The position numbers and the translations under genes were made by a program. From positions 102,302 to 166,301 of the forward strand of contig NZ_LWAH01000014.1 in NCBI RefSeq assembly GCF_001632285.1: a stretch of 64,000 bases of DNA. Reading direction: 5' to 3'. The DNA is from Moraxella catarrhalis. GTDB taxonomy: Bacteria; Pseudomonadota; Gammaproteobacteria; Pseudomonadales; Moraxellaceae. Below the pieces are notes generated by a model. The model worked only from the letters and a program-made list of their open reading frames with translations, ran no database searches and was not told the origin of the DNA. Of the stretch, positions 60,083-64,000 are shown in pieces. How positions within the stretch are numbered: position 1 is the stretch's first letter; each line of letters starts with the position of its first letter.

Positions 60083-60141
60083 CTTGTGAGTGATGATGGG
60101 TTTGTGCTAGGATAATGCGTATCTGATATGCTGGATTTATC

Positions 60142-62892
60142 ATGCCAAATTCTACCGCCCAAAATTTTAAACACTTAGCCAAAACCTGCCATCTAACTAT
60201 TGCGTTGCCGCCAACCATTCAAGATACATTCATAAGCAGCGAGCCGATTCAAGCCTATCTTAAGAAATTAAATCAAGCCATTGATGATCAAGTCGTCGCT
60301 TATGGCATGCATGCGGTTCATCATATTGCCAATCTGCTCAAAGTGCGTACACTTGCCATTGATATTATCTTAAGGCAGTTGTTTGATTTTTATCAATTTC
60401 CCAAAGATTTTGCGTTATTTGCGGTGGGCGGCTATGGTCGCAGCGAGCTTTTGCCAGCTTCAGATGTGGATATTTTATTGATTGGTGATGAGATTGGCAA
60501 AGCCACCAAGCCGATTGAGTCTTTTGTGGCGATGCTTTGGGATATTGGTATCACACCTGCTTTTTCGGTGCGAAGTGTCGATGAGCTGCGTGCTGCCGTC
60601 CGTGACCAAACCATTGCTTCTGCCATGCTTGAGGCAAGAGTTTTGGCAGGTAATGAAGATTTGTCTTGGCAACCAATTCAGGCGGTTAAAGAGGTCTGGG
60701 ATATAGGGTCTTTTTATGATGCCAAAATGGCAGAATCAAAAGCACGCTATTTGGCACATAATGCGACAGAATATAATCTTGAACCAAACATCAAAAACGC
60801 ACCTGGTGGACTTAGAGATATCCACATGATTGGATGGCTTGGGCGATTTTATTTTGGTAGCTCAGATATCAAATTGCTTGCAACCACTGATTTTATCAAC
60901 GAAAACGAATGCACCATCTTGCAGGCAGGTCAGCGATATCTATGGTGCATTCGCCATCATTTGCATACACTGGCGGGTCGTGGCGAGGATCGATTATTAT
61001 TTGATTATCAAAAAGCCATCGCTGAGCGGTTTGGCTATTATACACGCACTTTAGATACCACCCATCAAGATATCACACAAGCTCTAGAGACAATGATGCG
61101 TGTGTATTATCAGCATGCCATGAAAATTGCAGCTTTTTCAGAGGTATTGTGCAAATATTTTTATGAAAATTATTTGTCAGCCACTGCACGCCTGATTGAT
61201 ATTGATGAGACATTTTATTTGATACAGTCTGGTTCTGACCATCAATCTAGACCTGCTAAAATTGCTATCCGTCGCCCAGATGCTTTTTTGGTAGATCCAG
61301 CCAATTTATTAAAAATTTTTTTGGTCATGGGTCAAAAGGGCATTCGTCAGATCGCAGCAAGTACACTTCGGGCAATTTATGCTTCAAGCGATTTGATTGA
61401 TGAAGAATACCGCAAAAATCCTGTACATCGCCAATTATTTTTAGCCAATTTACAAGAGTTAAATTATCTGTTTCATCGCTTGCGTCTGATGAAGCGTTTT
61501 GGGGTCTTGGGTAATTATTTACCTGCCTTCGGTAAAATTATGGGGCTGATGCAGTATGATTTGTTTCATCGCTACACAGTGGATGCACATACCCTATTAT
61601 TGGTGCGTATCCTGCATCGCTTTGGTGATGACAGTCTTGATAATCAAGATAAATACGGGCTGGTAGCTGAGATTTATCAAAGAATTGCCCGTAAGGACAT
61701 TTTGGTCATTGCAGCGATTTTCCATGATATCGCCAAAGGTCGAGGGGGTGATCATTCTAAGCTTGGGGCGGCTGATGCTTATGAATTTTGTTTGGCACAT
61801 GGTATGAGTGAGGCGGATAGTAAGCTTGTGCGGTGGTTGGTATTAGAGCATTTGACGATGTCACTGACCGCCCAAAAACAAGACATCAGCGATCCTGAGG
61901 TGATTGCTCAATTTGCCGAATTTACCAGTTCCATCACTCGGCTAAATCATTTGTATGTCTTGACTGTGGCAGATATGAATGCGACCAATAGCCAACTTTG
62001 GAATACTTGGCGAGCGACACTACTTAAGCAGCTGTACACCAGCGTCCACCAAGTACACAGTTTGGGCGTCCATGTTGTTGATAAAGATCGTGTGATTGAT
62101 GATAGAAAAAATAAAGCACAAGACTTATTGCCAATGGTGGATAATCACCGACTAAAAGCCCTGTGGGATGGTTTTGGGGAAGAGTATTTTTTAAAGCAAA
62201 AGCATAGGGATATCGCTTGGCAATCCGCCGAAATCTTGGCGGCAGAACATCGGCTAAAACAAGGCAAGCCAATCATCGCCATCCGAGAGCATAGCGATGT
62301 GTCCTTACGAGGGATGCAGCTGTTGATTTGTGCACCTGATCAGGATAATTTATTTGCCACGACGGTTTGTATTTTGGATCAGTTGGGTCTATCGGTACTT
62401 GATGCGACAATTTTATCAGCCGATATTGACGGCACAAGTACAGCGGTGGACTCTTATGTCATTATTGATCGATTGTTGCCAACGGATAGTAGTATACCGT
62501 TATTGTTAAGCCCTGAACGCACCAGTCAGATGATATTAGGGCTTGAACATGGTCTAAAAACTGGTGGTGTGCCAGTACCTTCGAGAGTTTTTGAAGTGGA
62601 TGGTAAGCTTAAACATTTTATCGTACCAACTCAAGTCTACTTTTCAGAAGCGACATCATTGGCACACCAAGGGCATCATAAAATGCACCTGATCACCAAA
62701 GACCGACCATCATTACTTGCCAAAGTCGGTGCAGTATTTAGCGAGCTAAATATTCAAGTACATGGCGCACGCATTACCACTTTGGGCGAGCGAGCAGAGG
62801 ATATCTTTTATTTAAGTGGGTTGCATGGTGTATCTTTGAATGATGATGCTTTGGCTAAATTAAAATCTGCGATCATTCAGGCATTGAGTTAA
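60142..62892 (+). CDS. glnD: bifunctional uridylyltransferase/uridylyl-removing enzyme GlnD
   Basis: 916 residues: nucleotidyltransferase domain with GGYGRSELLPASDVDILL (about 94-111), HD domain FHDIAKGRGGDHS (about 526-538), and two C-terminal ACT domains (about 722-800, 845-916) that sense glutamine. It uridylylates PII when nitrogen is scarce and reverses this when glutamine is high. The PII gene lies 14 kb away in this window. Length is near that of E. coli GlnD (890). Confidence 0.96.
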   Translation: MPNSTAQNFKHLAKTCHLTIALPPTIQDTFISSEPIQAYLKKLNQAIDDQVVAYGMHAVHHIANLLKVRTLAIDIILRQLFDFYQFPKDFALFAVGGYGRSELLPASDVDILLIGDEIGKATKPIESFVAMLWDIGITPAFSVRSVDELRAAVRDQTIASAMLEARVLAGNEDLSWQPIQAVKEVWDIGSFYDAKMAESKARYLAHNATEYNLEPNIKNAPGGLRDIHMIGWLGRFYFGSSDIKLLATTDFINENECTILQAGQRYLWCIRHHLHTLAGRGEDRLLFDYQKAIAERFGYYTRTLDTTHQDITQALETMMRVYYQHAMKIAAFSEVLCKYFYENYLSATARLIDIDETFYLIQSGSDHQSRPAKIAIRRPDAFLVDPANLLKIFLVMGQKGIRQIAASTLRAIYASSDLIDEEYRKNPVHRQLFLANLQELNYLFHRLRLMKRFGVLGNYLPAFGKIMGLMQYDLFHRYTVDAHTLLLVRILHRFGDDSLDNQDKYGLVAEIYQRIARKDILVIAAIFHDIAKGRGGDHSKLGAADAYEFCLAHGMSEADSKLVRWLVLEHLTMSLTAQKQDISDPEVIAQFAEFTSSITRLNHLYVLTVADMNATNSQLWNTWRATLLKQLYTSVHQVHSLGVHVVDKDRVIDDRKNKAQDLLPMVDNHRLKALWDGFGEEYFLKQKHRDIAWQSAEILAAEHRLKQGKPIIAIREHSDVSLRGMQLLICAPDQDNLFATTVCILDQLGLSVLDATILSADIDGTSTAVDSYVIIDRLLPTDSSIPLLLSPERTSQMILGLEHGLKTGGVPVPSRVFEVDGKLKHFIVPTQVYFSEATSLAHQGHHKMHLITKDRPSLLAKVGAVFSELNIQVHGARITTLGERAEDIFYLSGLHGVSLNDDALAKLKSAIIQALS

Positions 62893-63102
62893 TATCTTTA
62901 ATACCTCATTTAATCGATGATTATTTATTAGGATAATTACATTTAATATTATCTTAAAATAACTTAATTTACTTGATCTTTGTAAGCAATTGGTACCAAT
63001 ATCGGTTTTAAAGAATAAAAATATATACCAACTATTGATAATTTGATAATTTTTATGCCAAAATACCACTTAGCAATTTGCGTCAATATTGAGATTATCG
63101 TC

Positions 63103-63918
63103 ATGAATATCAAACCCATCATAACCACATTATCGATGATTACTTTGATGATCACGATGCCTACACTAGCAAATACCATCAGTACACACGGCTTTGATGA
63201 CGATGATTTGCCAGCTTGTGCTGCCACGCCGCTGCCAGAGGATGCTAAATTTGCTATCATCGGTTCTGATTGCGGTTATGCTGAAGGGCTGGCACCAATC
63301 ATCAAAGACGATCACTATGGTTATGTCAATACCGTAGGCGAGCTTGTTATTCCTGCAGTTTATCAGGCGGCTTATCCGTTTAGTGATGGCTTGGCGTTGT
63401 ATCGTGAAAATGATCACTATGGCTATCTTGATACATCTGGTCAGAGTGTTATCGCTCCACAATATACCAAAGCTTGGGAATTTTCGGAAGGGCGTGCCAA
63501 AATTGAGCAAAATGGTAAATATGGATTTATTGATACGACTGGTAAAATTGTCATACACCCAAACTATGAAGTGATTGGCGATTGGTTTGAAGAAGGTTTG
63601 GTTCTTTTTAAGCAAAAAGATAAATATGGCTTTTTGGATAAATCGGGTAATATTGCCATCCGCCCACAGTTTGATTCTGCCAAAGGATTTTCAGAAGGCT
63701 TAGCGGCAGTAACGATGAAAACAGACAAGGTGGATGAACATGGTAGATCACCACATAAATACGGTTTTATTGATAGAACAGGTAAAGTGGTGATTGATAT
63801 TAAATACGATTTGGCGTATGATTTTTTATCAGGTGCAACTTATGTCGTAGATGGTGATAACGCTTATTATATTGATAAATCAGGCAATCCTACCGCCATG
63901 CCAAATTATTTTGAATGA
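63103..63918 (+). CDS. exported WG-repeat protein
   Basis: 271 residues from the ATG at 63103, which gives a good signal peptide (MNIKPIITTLSMITLMITMP, cleavage likely after TLA); an ATG at 63043 adds 20 residues in front of it. The mature protein carries six copies of the WG/KWG-type repeat (YGYxDTxGxxVIxPxY pattern, about 35 residues each). The role of WG-repeat proteins is mostly unknown; the beta-repeat form suggests binding or scaffolding outside the inner membrane. No neighbouring partner is visible. Confidence 0.85.
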   Translation: MNIKPIITTLSMITLMITMPTLANTISTHGFDDDDLPACAATPLPEDAKFAIIGSDCGYAEGLAPIIKDDHYGYVNTVGELVIPAVYQAAYPFSDGLALYRENDHYGYLDTSGQSVIAPQYTKAWEFSEGRAKIEQNGKYGFIDTTGKIVIHPNYEVIGDWFEEGLVLFKQKDKYGFLDKSGNIAIRPQFDSAKGFSEGLAAVTMKTDKVDEHGRSPHKYGFIDRTGKVVIDIKYDLAYDFLSGATYVVDGDNAYYIDKSGNPTAMPNYFE

Positions 63919-64000
63919 TAATTTATTGGTTTTGGGATGCTTGCCTTTGATCATATGTTATGAAACATTGATAAAAATTGGGGCATTGTTAAATTAAAAT

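Overview
The window is chromosomal DNA from a gammaproteobacterium of the family Moraxellaceae, most likely Moraxella. That placement rests on gene content, on protein sequences that look closest to Acinetobacter/Moraxella/Psychrobacter relatives, on moderately AT-rich DNA, and on Moraxellaceae-style gene order such as yceD-rpmF followed directly by fabD-fabG-acpP. It is an inference from memory of these families, not a database result. Coding is dense and almost entirely housekeeping. I see no prophage, transposase, integrase, CRISPR array, restriction system or secondary-metabolite cluster.

Layout. 1-5.2 kb: the end of an unknown gene, rpsU, then the leftward minC-minD-minE division-site operon, a membrane protein with a C-terminal frameshift, and a YihG-like acyltransferase. 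5.5-7.4 kb: two lipoproteins (OmpA/YiaD-like and a cytochrome c5-like protein). 7.6-11.3 kb: tRNA-Pro(GGG) and leftward gatC-gatA-gatB. 11.6-14.1 kb: maf and rng (RNase G). 14.5-28.2 kb: the full S10-spc-alpha ribosomal cluster from rpsJ to rplQ with secY and rpoA. It includes a short rpmD, but rpmJ is missing from its usual place. 28.3-30.7 kb: a YciO-like protein and epmC leftward, yceD and rpmF rightward. 31-33.8 kb: fabD-fabG-acpP and the BON-LysM protein Kbp. 34.9-38.4 kb: ilvI-ilvH-ilvC for branched-chain amino acids. 38.5-45.3 kb: a small membrane protein, a cold-shock protein with a long leader, ruvC, fxsA, a MATE pump, and murD followed by ftsW (both leftward). 45.5-50.5 kb: a PII protein, a DUF2147 protein, a small unknown protein, a secreted nuclease, mutY, ispA and tRNA-Phe. 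50.5-64 kb: a 2-hydroxyacid dehydrogenase, rapA, comM, a fadH-like reductase, a DUF442/TIGR01244 phosphatase-like protein, map, glnD and an exported WG-repeat protein.

How the genes connect. The r-protein cluster, rpoA, rapA, RNase G, GatCAB, Map and EpmC all serve transcription, translation or their maturation. MinCDE, FtsW and MurD serve division and wall synthesis. GlnD (60.1 kb) is expected to uridylylate the PII protein (45.5 kb). ComM, RuvC and MutY act on DNA branches and repair, and ComM fits natural transformation, which Moraxella is known for.

The least ordinary signals are non-coding or small. There is a frameshift that detaches about 50 residues from the membrane protein at 3.0 kb. 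The ilvI leader has three complementary blocks that allow two competing hairpins. Promoter-plus-hairpin modules sit in the only three large gaps of the ribosomal cluster, two of them sharing a 12-base motif. A terminator and a promoter overlap between yceD and rpmF. Short 15-18 bp tandem duplications recur in intergenic DNA. I did not find a convincing new multi-gene system.
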